Shown here one piece after another: positions 9,385-17,462 of a stretch of DNA of 64,000 nt. The notes beneath the pieces were generated by a model. The model saw only the letters and a program-made list of their open reading frames with translations. It had not been told where the DNA came from and did not search any database. The DNA comes from Aceticella autotrophica. Lineage in GTDB: Bacteria; Bacillota; Thermoanaerobacteria; Thermoanaerobacterales; Thermoanaerobacteraceae. Location: contig NZ_CP060096.1 in NCBI RefSeq assembly GCF_017357865.1, forward strand, positions 372,001 to 436,000. The letters are read 5' to 3'. Position numbers and translations under genes: made by a program. Positions within the stretch are counted from its first letter, which is position 1. Each line of letters begins with the position of its first letter.

Positions 9385-9387
9385 AAA

Positions 9388-9414
9388 TATAAAGAGGGGA
9401 AATCCCTCTTTATA
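9388..9414. terminator. Bidirectional terminator between yibE/F-like and hppA
   Basis: AAAGAGGG and CCCTCTTT, extended by TAT/ATA, form an 11-bp stem with A/T-rich flanks on both sides, between convergent genes. Confidence 0.75.
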
Positions 9415-9425
9415 TTCACTCTGTA

Positions 9426-11579
9426 TTATCTAAATAAGGATATAAAAACAAGTGTTATTGTACTTACTAATTTAATTAAAACATGTAACGATGGACCGGC
9501 GGTATCTTTAAAGGGGTCACCTACGGTATCGCCAACAACACCTGCTTTATGAGCATCAGAATTTTTACCGCCAAGATTTCCAAGTTCAATGTATTTTTTA
9601 GCATTGTCCCACGCACCGCCGCTGTTATTTAAAAACAACGCCATTATAACACCGGTTATTGTAGTTACCATTAAAAAGCCGCCTGCCGCTTCTTTTCCAA
9701 GGGAAACGCCGACAAGTATCGGTGCTAAGACAACTATAAGACCGGGGATTATCATTTCTTTTAAAGCGCCTTTTGTTACAATATCGACACAACTTGCATA
9801 ATCCGGTTTTGTTGTACCTTCCATTATTCCTTTGATTTCTTTAAATTGTCTTCTTACTTCTAAAATAATGTATTGTGCGGCTTTTCCTACTGCCCTTATG
9901 GCTGTTGAACTGAATAAAAATACAATCATGGCACCGATAAAAGCTCCGATAAAGACCTCGGGTTTGCCAATATCAACCGAGAACCATGAATCCAAGGGTT
10001 TCCCAAGGATATTTTTAACCTCATCAAGATAAGCGGAAAACAGTAGAAACGTTGCCAATGCTGCTGAACCAACGGCATAACCCTTTGTTAATGCCTTTGT
10101 TGTATTACCGCAGGCATCAAGTCTATCTGTTACTAATCTTATTTCATCTGAAGCCCCTGACATCTCAACAATACCGCCGGCATTATCTGTTATTGGACCA
10201 AAGGTATCCATTGCCAGGATATAAGATGCTGTGGAAAGCATACCCATTGTTGCGATCGCAGTTCCATAGAATCCGGCATTTAATATTCCGGGCAATGCCA
10301 ATTGTCCCAACTTATAAGATATTAATATGGCGGCGGATATAAAAATTATAGGGATTGCGGTTGATTCCAGACCAACGGATATACCCGTTATTATGTTTGT
10401 TGCAGGACCTGTTACGGATGCTTTTGCTATTTCTTGTACAGGTTTTCTTGACATAGATGTATAATAATCTGTTAAAATCACAAAAAGATAGCCGAGGGTT
10501 ATACCGGTTAATGCAGAACCGTATAATAACCAGTAATTTACCGGTATGCCATTTGACAAAGAACTTCCCAGCATTATTTTTATAAAAAACAGCAACAGTA
10601 TCGAATTTAAAATTACGGTAATGAAATAACCATTGCCGAGAGCATTCATGGGGTCATCATTATCATCCTTTACTTTGACTGAGATTATGCCTATTATTGA
10701 TGATATTATTCCTACTGCACAAACTACAAGAGGGAAAAGAATGCCCTTCCAGCCGAAAACCGGATAAAGTGCAGCACCAAGTATCATTGCACCTATGTTT
10801 TCTGCAGCGATGGATTCAAACAAATCAGCACCCCTACCGGCACAATCGCCTACATTATCACCAACAAGGTCAGCGATAACAGCAGGATTTCTTGGGTCAT
10901 CCTCTGGTATTCCGACTTCTACCTTACCGACTAAATCTGCACCGACATCTGCTGCTTTTGTAAAAATGCCGCCTCCGAGTTGTGCAAAAAGTGCGACAAA
11001 GGATGCGCCAAACGCAAATCCAACTATTATGGAAGGGACGAATTTAGTAATATCCGGATTATCGGATATGCCACCATATGCAATAAACAATGTTACAATA
11101 CCAAATAAGGATAAAGCAGTGACGATTAAACCGGTGACAGACCCACCCCTTAAAGCGATTTGCAAAGCCTTATTTAACCCCTTTTTGGCAGCCGAAGCGA
11201 CCCGGATGTTTGTATTTACCGATATATACATGCCAATAAATCCCGCAAAGCCTGAACATAGAGCACCAGCCACAAAAGCTAAGCTTATTCGCCAGGCATA
11301 AGCGACTGCAACATTTCCCCCTTGTGAAAGATGACCGAAATAATTGGCAGATGCGATAATTATAGCTAATACTACTGCTAATAAACCAATTGTTTTGTAC
11401 TGACGGTTGAGGAAAGCCATAGCTCCTTCTTTTATGGCATCGGATATTTCCTGCATTTGTTTATTACCTTTTTCCTGTTTATAGATATAGTTAATCAATG
11501 AAAAGGTAACAATTATTGCAACAGCAATGATAGCATAGATTAAAACAAGATATGTGACCAATTGATACACTCCTTTCAT
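9426..11579 (-). CDS. hppA: Membrane-bound proton-translocating pyrophosphatase
   Basis: 717 residues and about 16 membrane helices, the standard length. The PPi-binding loops are clear: EVGIPEDDPRNPAVIADLVGDNVGDCAGRGADLFES, FGPITDNAGGIVEMSG and KAGVVGDTVGDPFKDTAGPSL. The enzyme couples hydrolysis of PPi to ion pumping across the cytoplasmic membrane. In GNTTKALTKGYAVGSA the residue after NTT is lysine; K+-dependent enzymes have alanine there, so this one should be K+-independent and H+-pumping. It is monocistronic and pairs in metabolism with the PPi-type phosphofructokinase at 26679. Several plus-strand frames inside it are shadows. Confidence 0.96.
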   Translation of the reverse strand: MKGVYQLVTYLVLIYAIIAVAIIVTFSLINYIYKQEKGNKQMQEISDAIKEGAMAFLNRQYKTIGLLAVVLAIIIASANYFGHLSQGGNVAVAYAWRISLAFVAGALCSGFAGFIGMYISVNTNIRVASAAKKGLNKALQIALRGGSVTGLIVTALSLFGIVTLFIAYGGISDNPDITKFVPSIIVGFAFGASFVALFAQLGGGIFTKAADVGADLVGKVEVGIPEDDPRNPAVIADLVGDNVGDCAGRGADLFESIAAENIGAMILGAALYPVFGWKGILFPLVVCAVGIISSIIGIISVKVKDDNDDPMNALGNGYFITVILNSILLLFFIKIMLGSSLSNGIPVNYWLLYGSALTGITLGYLFVILTDYYTSMSRKPVQEIAKASVTGPATNIITGISVGLESTAIPIIFISAAILISYKLGQLALPGILNAGFYGTAIATMGMLSTASYILAMDTFGPITDNAGGIVEMSGASDEIRLVTDRLDACGNTTKALTKGYAVGSAALATFLLFSAYLDEVKNILGKPLDSWFSVDIGKPEVFIGAFIGAMIVFLFSSTAIRAVGKAAQYIILEVRRQFKEIKGIMEGTTKPDYASCVDIVTKGALKEMIIPGLIVVLAPILVGVSLGKEAAGGFLMVTTITGVIMALFLNNSGGAWDNAKKYIELGNLGGKNSDAHKAGVVGDTVGDPFKDTAGPSLHVLIKLVSTITLVFISLFR

Positions 11580-11838
11580 TTTTTCTTTATATTTTAAATA
11601 CGACGTTTGTTGTGAAAATCCTTCAAAAAATAAAAAAATATTTTACGTATTATTATTTTTATTTACAAGTGATTTCTAAAAAAATTTATCGACAAATTTT
11701 AGCAAATTATATTAAAATCCTATAAATTATTAGAATAATTTTTTTGCTGATGCTTAAATGGAATTAATACTAAGGAATGAAATGTTTACAATCAGTTATT
11801 TTTATCATTTTCTGTCGATAAAAAATTTTCCGAAAATA

Positions 11839-11865
11839 GAAGGATTTTTGAAGGACAAATAGAAT
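11839..11865 (+). promoter_or_regulatory. SigH-type promoter
   Basis: GAAGGATTT (11839-11847), 11 bp, then ATAGAAT (11859-11865) fits the Bacillus SigH consensus RNAGGAWWW, 11-12 bp, RNNGAAT, at every defined position. It lies about 75 bp before the DUF6514 gene. The rest of the intergenic stretch 11580-11838 is A/T-rich and I see nothing else in it. Confidence 0.5.
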
Positions 11866-11941
11866 ATAACAATATAATTTACAAATTAATAAACAATCAA
11901 TTAAAAATTGTGTATAAAAATAGAATTAAGGGGGTATTTAA

Positions 11942-12304
11942 ATGCATTACAAAAGAGTAAGTGAATATCAATTGACTGATAGTGTGGAGGGGAAAACGGT
12001 GCTGACGAAGTATTTTTTGGTGAAATCTCAAGTGAAGGTCTTCAACGGCAGTGAAGATATTGAAGTTCCATCATACGGAATCGAAATTTCTGAAGAGATA
12101 TTTCTTAATGAGATGCTCATTAGAAAATTAGTGGATAGGGTAATGCATGTAAGTCCGTATATGGAGAAGGTGGAGGAGCTTTTGAGGTATTTTAAGGATA
12201 TGAGTGTGTCACCGCTTCATTTATGTGATATTATTGACGACAACTATTATAAGTATGTAGATGATTATGATGAATATATAAAAATATGTAAGATAGCGAT
12301 ATGA
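11942..12304 (+). CDS. DUF6514 family protein
   Basis: 120 residues. It starts at an ATG with AAGGGGG upstream. The sequence has YQLTDSVEGKTVLTKYFLVK, then YGIEISEEI, then SPLHLCDIIDDNY, which matches my memory of the small clostridial DUF6514 family (about 100-120 residues). It is soluble and acidic, with no signal peptide and no known reaction. A SigH-like promoter in front suggests expression at the transition to stationary phase or sporulation. It is monocistronic, with a terminator immediately behind. Confidence 0.7.
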   Translation: MHYKRVSEYQLTDSVEGKTVLTKYFLVKSQVKVFNGSEDIEVPSYGIEISEEIFLNEMLIRKLVDRVMHVSPYMEKVEELLRYFKDMSVSPLHLCDIIDDNYYKYVDDYDEYIKICKIAI

Positions 12305-12327
12305 AGGTTAAAAACCTTCTTTTTTTA
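12303..12327 (+). terminator. Terminator after the DUF6514 gene
   Basis: GAAGGTT, AAA, AACCTTC, then eight T; the stem starts inside the stop codon. Confidence 0.85.
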
Positions 12328-12403
12328 TTTTATTTTTCAGTATATAATATATTTAAGATTTATAACACTTAAAATGCATTAAAAAATATGGAGATGATTT
12401 TTT

Positions 12404-13936
12404 ATGGTAATATTATCTGTTAAGGAAATGAAGGATATCGAAAGTACGGCTATTAATTCTTTGGGTATACCTTCAATATGCCTTATGGAAAATGCAGGAA
12501 GAATGGTGGCGGAAAGAGCTAAAGAATATTTAACTCAAAGGTGTATGAAAAATGTCCTGATAATATCAGGTAAGGGTAATAATGGCGGTGACGGATATGT
12601 TGCCGCGAGATATTTGCATAATAATGGATATGATGTTAAAGTCTTTTTGACTTCCAATAGTGCTTTAATAACAGGTGATGCCAAAAAAAATTTAGATATT
12701 ATTATGAATATGGGGATTTTTGTTGCAGAAATAATACAAAAAGAACAATTAAAATTTTTGGAGAAAAACCTTAAAGAATGTGATTTAATAATTGATGCTA
12801 TTTATGGAATTGGTTTAAGAGGAGAAATAAGCGGTAATACAAAGGAAATAATTGAGATGCTTAATCAGTCAAATAAACATATTATATCTGTCGATGTACC
12901 ATCGGGGATAAATGCAGATACAGGTCATATAGAAAGCTGTGGTGTAAAGGCATGTGAAACCGTTACGATGCAGTATATAAAAAAGGGACTTGTGGTTTAT
13001 CCCGGTGTTGAATATTGCGGAGAAATTACCGTTGCAGATATAGGCATACCAAAGGACATAATAGAACAATATAGAAATAAGTACAATGTTATAACGAAAC
13101 AGGATGTCAGGATTAAAGAAAGGGATAAAAACACCCATAAAGGCGATTATGGCAAAGTGCTTATTATAGCCGGTTCAAAGAATATGACAGGGGCTGCATA
13201 TCTTTGTGCTCAGAGTGCAATAAAAACCGGTTGCGGGCTTGTAAGGCTTGCTGTTCCCAAAACTATACAGCATATACTTCAGGGAAGATTAAGCGAAATT
13301 ATAACACATGGCATAAAAGACGAAGATGGTACATTTTTTTCTGAATCAGCGGAGGAGGTTATGGCTTTAGCAAGCGATTGTGATGTAATAGCAATAGGAC
13401 CGGGCATTACAAATAGCGAAAGAATAAGAGCCTTTTTAAAACGCATTATTAATAGCATAAATAAACCTATGGTAATTGACGCTGACGGATTAAACGCATT
13501 ATGTGGCAGTCTTGGTATTATTACAGGGAAAGACTTAATTTTAACGCCGCATTATGGAGAGATGTCAAGGCTTAGTGGTATAAGTATTGATGATATAAAG
13601 AATAATACACTAAAAAGTGTATCGGATTTTGTAGATAGATACATGGTCACACTCGTGCTTAAGGGGTCAAGAACAGTAATAGGAAACAAGGCAAAAGGCA
13701 TATATATTAATAAAACAGGAAATCCGGGAATGGCAACTGCCGGAAGCGGCGATGTTCTTACCGGAATGATTGCTTCATTTATGGCACAGGGCTATGATTG
13801 TGTTGATGCGGCAAAGTATGGAGTTTATTATCACGGCAAAGCGGGGGATATGGCGGAAGAAAAATATGGAGAATTAAGTCTTACGGCTTCAAATATAATT
13901 GAGTTTATTCATGAGGCATTAAAAACAGGAAAATAA
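12404..13936 (+). CDS. nnr: Bifunctional NAD(P)H-hydrate epimerase / ADP-dependent NAD(P)H-hydrate dehydratase
   Basis: 510 residues in two domains. Residues 1 to about 215 form the YjeF_N epimerase, with SGKGNNGGDGYVAARYL and DAIYGIGLRGE. Residues from about 225 on form a ribokinase-fold dehydratase, with HKGDYGKVLIIAGS, VIDADGLNAL, LTPHYGEM and GNPGMATAGSGDVLTGMI. Together they repair hydrated NADH and NADPH, which accumulate with heat; this suits a thermophile. It heads a run of closely spaced genes (lipoprotein 12 bp on, alr, ndoAI, ndoA), a conserved order in Thermoanaerobacterales. Confidence 0.95.
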   Translation: MVILSVKEMKDIESTAINSLGIPSICLMENAGRMVAERAKEYLTQRCMKNVLIISGKGNNGGDGYVAARYLHNNGYDVKVFLTSNSALITGDAKKNLDIIMNMGIFVAEIIQKEQLKFLEKNLKECDLIIDAIYGIGLRGEISGNTKEIIEMLNQSNKHIISVDVPSGINADTGHIESCGVKACETVTMQYIKKGLVVYPGVEYCGEITVADIGIPKDIIEQYRNKYNVITKQDVRIKERDKNTHKGDYGKVLIIAGSKNMTGAAYLCAQSAIKTGCGLVRLAVPKTIQHILQGRLSEIITHGIKDEDGTFFSESAEEVMALASDCDVIAIGPGITNSERIRAFLKRIINSINKPMVIDADGLNALCGSLGIITGKDLILTPHYGEMSRLSGISIDDIKNNTLKSVSDFVDRYMVTLVLKGSRTVIGNKAKGIYINKTGNPGMATAGSGDVLTGMIASFMAQGYDCVDAAKYGVYYHGKAGDMAEEKYGELSLTASNIIEFIHEALKTGK

Positions 13937-13948
13937 GAGGTGGTTTTT

Positions 13949-14929
13949 TTGAAGTTCCGAATCGCCCTTTTGATTTTTCTTATAGCTTTATTTGCCGGTT
14001 GTGGTGAAAAGGCAAAAGAAAATGCATATGAAAGTATTCTTAAATCTCTAAATGGCATGAAAAGTTATACTGCAGATGCCGAGGCAGAGTTGCACAGTAA
14101 TAATAACACAAAAAGGTTCTTCATGAAACAGTTTTACAAAGACGGAAAATATAGAATTGAGATTTTCGATAATGAAGGTAAGGTTGATAAGATAATCATG
14201 TATGATGAGAAACACAGTTATGTGTATTTTTCAAAGATTAATCAGGTATTTATTGAGGAAAATAGCAATGATGTACCTATATATTCGATGGTAACCTCTT
14301 TTAGATATAATCTCAATAAGGCAGGTAATATTGCAAAATCATCTGCTGATATTTTTACAATTGCTACGCCGATTCCCGATGGAAATACCTATTTGTATAA
14401 GGAAGAGATGGAATTTTCAAAAAAAGGATTGAAACCTCAAATCCTTAAAATATATGGAATCAAAGGGGAACTTTATGCAAAAATTACTTATAAGAATTTT
14501 GTATATAATCCAGATATAAAAGACAAGATATTTAATAAGGATTATATTTCTACAATTAGTAAAGATATGAATATAAATCAAAAGGAATCAATTGATTTAA
14601 AGGATGTTTATAAGTATTCCGGTATAAATCCTGTTTTACCTGTGTTCATGCCGGAAGGTTACAGTCTGTCAAATATTAACATAGACAAAACATCGGCAAA
14701 TTCAGTTTATTTAACATATTTAAAAGGGAATGATATAATTAAAATTATCGAAAGCATTGAAGAAAATAACGACAAAAAAGATTGGGCAATGAAACAAGCT
14801 GATGGATTTATTTATTATAAAAAAGGTGAAGCATATGATATGTATAAAAATGGCATTAGTATAAAGATAATATCAAACCAAAATATAAGTGAAAAAGAAG
14901 TATTAAAAATATTCAAGTCTTTTAAATAG
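13949..14929 (+). CDS. Lipoprotein, LolA/RseB-like with DUF4367-type C-terminus
   Basis: 326 residues from the TTG at 13949, preceded by AAGAGGTGG at proper spacing; an in-frame GTG nine bases earlier lies in that site. A lipoprotein signal ends LFAGCGEK. The middle (SYTADAEAELHSNN, KQFYKDGKYRIEI, YDEKHSYVYF) has the beta-strand pattern of outer-membrane lipoprotein-sorting-like domains. The C-terminus, from about residue 230 (VFMPEGYSLSN to SEKEVLKIFKSFK), resembles DUF4367. In Gram-positives such proteins are surface-tethered and often linked to stress sensing. It sits between nnr and alr. Confidence 0.75.
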   Translation: MKFRIALLIFLIALFAGCGEKAKENAYESILKSLNGMKSYTADAEAELHSNNNTKRFFMKQFYKDGKYRIEIFDNEGKVDKIIMYDEKHSYVYFSKINQVFIEENSNDVPIYSMVTSFRYNLNKAGNIAKSSADIFTIATPIPDGNTYLYKEEMEFSKKGLKPQILKIYGIKGELYAKITYKNFVYNPDIKDKIFNKDYISTISKDMNINQKESIDLKDVYKYSGINPVLPVFMPEGYSLSNINIDKTSANSVYLTYLKGNDIIKIIESIEENNDKKDWAMKQADGFIYYKKGEAYDMYKNGISIKIISNQNISEKEVLKIFKSFK

Positions 14930-14979
14930 AAAAGAGAAAAACCTGTCAAACAGACGGTGATGGCAAGGGGGTAATTGGT

Positions 14980-16146
14980 ATATTTGATTTATATAGACCC
15001 GCATGGGCAGAGGTTAATCTTGATAATATTAAACATAACTATAATCAAATAAGAAAAATGACGGACAAAGATGCAGGGATTATGGCTGTTGTAAAAGCAA
15101 ATGCATATGGGCATGGGTCATATGAAGTTTCAAAGGCAGTTATTGAAAATGGTGCGGATTATCTTGCGGTTGCAATTATCGATGAGGCTATCGAACTCAG
15201 GGAATTGGGAATTGATAAACCGATATTAATACTGGGCTATACCCCTATAGAATATGTCAAAGAAATTGTTAAATATGATTTAACACAAACGGTTTTTGAA
15301 CTGAAATATGCTTATGAATTGTCCAGAGAAGCTTATAATCAGGGGAAAAAGGCAAAGATTCATGTTAAAATTGATACGGGAATGGGCAGAATCGGATACC
15401 ATGACCTTGAAAAAGCCGAGGAAGAAATAGTAGAAATGTCTTTATTAGAAGGAATATATATTGAAGGTATTTTCAGCCACTTTTCATCCTCTGATGAAAA
15501 AGATAAGGAATATACCCTGTGGCAGTTTAAGAAATTTAAGGAAATAAATGAAAGGCTTTCAAAACATGGAGTCAAAATACCTGTAAGGCATATTGCTAAT
15601 AGTGCCGCAATTATTGATTTGCCTTTTACACACCTTGAAATGGTGAGACCCGGTATTATATTGTATGGATGCTATCCTTCTGATGAGGTAGAAAAAAAGG
15701 CGGATTTACGCAGCACCATGGCTATAAAGGCACGCATAGTACAGCTTAAAGATGTTTCAGAAAATGAGTTTATAAGTTATAACAGAACATACAAAACAAG
15801 CAAAACAAGCAAAATAGCGACATTGCCTATTGGCTATGCAGATGGTTTAAACAGGTTGTTATCAAATAATCATAATGTTATAATAAAAGGGAAATATGCA
15901 CCGATAGTAGGGAAAATATGTATGGACCAATGTATGATAGATGTAACAAATATAAACGGTGTTGAGGAAGGTGATGTAGCTGTATTAATGGGAGAACAAG
16001 GCGATAAAAGTATAACCCCTGATGATATAGCAAAAAAAATAAAAACTATTTCTTATGAAGTATATTGTGGAATATCCAGAAGGGTACCACGAATATATAT
16101 AAGTAATGGAAAGATATCAAAAGTGCAAAATTATTTACTTCATTGA
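14980..16146 (+). CDS. alr: Alanine racemase, apparently with a non-standard start codon
   Basis: Interconverts L- and D-alanine for peptidoglycan, using PLP. The clear ATG at 15058 would remove a conserved segment: the frame continues upstream as FDLYRPAWAEVNLDNIKHN, and no ATG, GTG or TTG lies in frame before a stop near 14923. The ATA at 14980, 8 nt after AAGGGGG, is the best start. It gives 388 residues and places the PLP lysine of VVKANAYGHG at position 39, the numbering of the Geobacillus enzyme. SYNRTY holds the other catalytic Tyr, and PIGYADGLNR and RVPR follow. Alternatively, a base was lost or gained near the start. Confidence 0.9.
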   Translation: MFDLYRPAWAEVNLDNIKHNYNQIRKMTDKDAGIMAVVKANAYGHGSYEVSKAVIENGADYLAVAIIDEAIELRELGIDKPILILGYTPIEYVKEIVKYDLTQTVFELKYAYELSREAYNQGKKAKIHVKIDTGMGRIGYHDLEKAEEEIVEMSLLEGIYIEGIFSHFSSSDEKDKEYTLWQFKKFKEINERLSKHGVKIPVRHIANSAAIIDLPFTHLEMVRPGIILYGCYPSDEVEKKADLRSTMAIKARIVQLKDVSENEFISYNRTYKTSKTSKIATLPIGYADGLNRLLSNNHNVIIKGKYAPIVGKICMDQCMIDVTNINGVEEGDVAVLMGEQGDKSITPDDIAKKIKTISYEVYCGISRRVPRIYISNGKISKVQNYLLH

Positions 16147-16171
16147 TTATCTTGTATAAAAATAATAAAGA

Positions 16172-16201
16172 TTGACATAAATATATATAACAGTATATAA
16201 T
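16172..16201 (+). promoter_or_regulatory. Promoter of the ndoAI-ndoA operon
   Basis: TTGACA at 16172 and TATAAT at 16196, with an 18-bp spacer, 33 bp before the antitoxin start. Confidence 0.7.
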
Positions 16202-16233
16202 TTATTATATAAGTGTGTTAGGAGGTCATAATA

Positions 16234-16509
16234 GTGGGCGAGACAAAAAGAATACTCGTCAGTTTGCCGGAGAGTTTGCTTGAAGAAGTTGATATTCTTG
16301 CAGCGATGGAAAATAGAAACCGCAGTGAATTCATAAGAGAAGCTATGAGGTTGTACATCAGGGAAAGAAAAAAGATGAAGATACGTGAAAGCATGAAAAA
16401 AGGCTACCTTGAGATGGGTACGATCAATGCTGAACTTGCGGAAATGAGCCTAACCGCCGAAAATGAATGTTTTTTAAGATATGAAAGGAAATTAAAAAAG
16501 TGTGATTAA
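16234..16509 (+). CDS. ndoAI: Antitoxin EndoAI (MazE-type, ribbon-helix-helix)
   Basis: 91 residues. It starts with GTG after a strong TTAGGAGGTC. The N-terminal half is a CopG-type ribbon-helix-helix: [20 protein letters not shown], then [18 protein letters not shown]. The C-terminal tail would bind and block the partner toxin. The toxin gene begins 1 bp after its stop. It is likely to autoregulate from the promoter directly upstream. The pair sits behind alr, as in Bacillus subtilis. Confidence 0.92.
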   Translation: MGETKRILVSLPESLLEEVDILAAMENRNRSEFIREAMRLYIRERKKMKIRESMKKGYLEMGTINAELAEMSLTAENECFLRYERKLKKCD

Positions 16510-16510
16510 T

Positions 16511-16861
16511 ATGGTTATAAAAAGAGGAGATATTTTATATGCTGATTTAAGCCCTGTAATTGGCTCTGAACAGGGGGGGGTAAGACCTGTACTTGTGATA
16601 CAAAATGATATTGGCAATAAATACAGTCCAACAGTTATAGTTTCGGCTATTACTTCACAGATAAACAAGGCAAAGCTTCCTACACATGTGGAGATAAACG
16701 GGACTGAATTTGGACTAAATAAAGATTCTGTTATTCTTCTTGAACAGATAAGAACAATTGATAAAAAAAGATTGAGGGAAAAGATAGGGCATTTCGATCA
16801 GGAAATGATGGATAAGGTAAATGAAGCACTGCAAATAAGCCTCGGACTCATTGATTTTTAA
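16511..16861 (+). CDS. ndoA: mRNA interferase EndoA (MazF/PemK family)
   Basis: 116 residues from the ATG at 16511, giving [33 protein letters not shown]-type sequence aligned with the Bacillus enzyme; an in-frame GTG at 16502 is less likely. The MazF/PemK fold motifs are present: [20 protein letters not shown] and [12 protein letters not shown]. It is a ribosome-independent endoribonuclease (UACAU-type in Bacillus) held inactive by the antitoxin just upstream. Length and motifs are intact. Confidence 0.94.
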   Translation: MVIKRGDILYADLSPVIGSEQGGVRPVLVIQNDIGNKYSPTVIVSAITSQINKAKLPTHVEINGTEFGLNKDSVILLEQIRTIDKKRLREKIGHFDQEMMDKVNEALQISLGLIDF

Positions 16862-16931
16862 GGGCTGAAACGTAGATAAAATACCTCTTTTATTTCATGT
16901 AAAAATAAAAGGTAAAGGAGGAACGTACATA

Positions 16932-17348
16932 GTGAAAAGAATATATATACTTATATTGATTATGGGTTTATTGACTGTATTTACGATAGGATATGCGGAT
17001 TCAAATTCTGATCCCGGAAGCCAACAGGATCCGCTTGCAACAAAGAGCTATGTTGACAGCAAATTAAGTCAGATATCTTCAGGAGCAAATAACTATGAAG
17101 TAGTAGAACTTAAACCTGGAGAAGTTATTACATTGTATCAAGGTTCTGAAGCGATTTTAAGAACAGGAAGTTCTGTAATTGTAACAAAAACGGATGGGGT
17201 TTCAGATTTAACAGGTGGAAAAGATTTAAAAAACAATACAATAGTACCTGCAAATCATCTATTACTGTTTCCGCGATCTGATGGCAGAGGTATAAAGGCA
17301 AGGTCGGATTCAATTATAATAATTATAGGAAAATATACTAAAAATTAA
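16932..17348 (+). CDS. Exported protein of unknown function
   Basis: 138 residues. It starts at a GTG behind AAAGGAGGAACG. The signal peptide is MKRIYILILIMGLLTVFTIG with a cut probably after YAD. The mature part has DPLATKSYVDSKLSQI, then VVELKPGEVITLYQGSEAILRTGS and SIIIIIGKYTKN. The LYQGSEAILRTG segment recurs in clostridial secreted or spore-related proteins. It is beta-rich, with no catalytic motif. It lies between ndoA and the DUF5693 gene and is possibly transcribed separately. Confidence 0.75.
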   Translation: MKRIYILILIMGLLTVFTIGYADSNSDPGSQQDPLATKSYVDSKLSQISSGANNYEVVELKPGEVITLYQGSEAILRTGSSVIVTKTDGVSDLTGGKDLKNNTIVPANHLLLFPRSDGRGIKARSDSIIIIIGKYTKN

Positions 17349-17462
17349 TGGGCTGGCAGGAAGCCTTATTTTTTTAGAGTAGGGTTCAATTTCATAATAT
17401 TGTCTTATATATTATATGAGTGGTATAATAATCGTAGCAAATAGAGAAAAGGAGCGATTAGC

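Noticed and set aside
17351-17372. Possible terminator GGCT...AGCC after the exported protein gene
   Set aside because: Only a 4-bp stem; T-run present but the hairpin is too weak to call.
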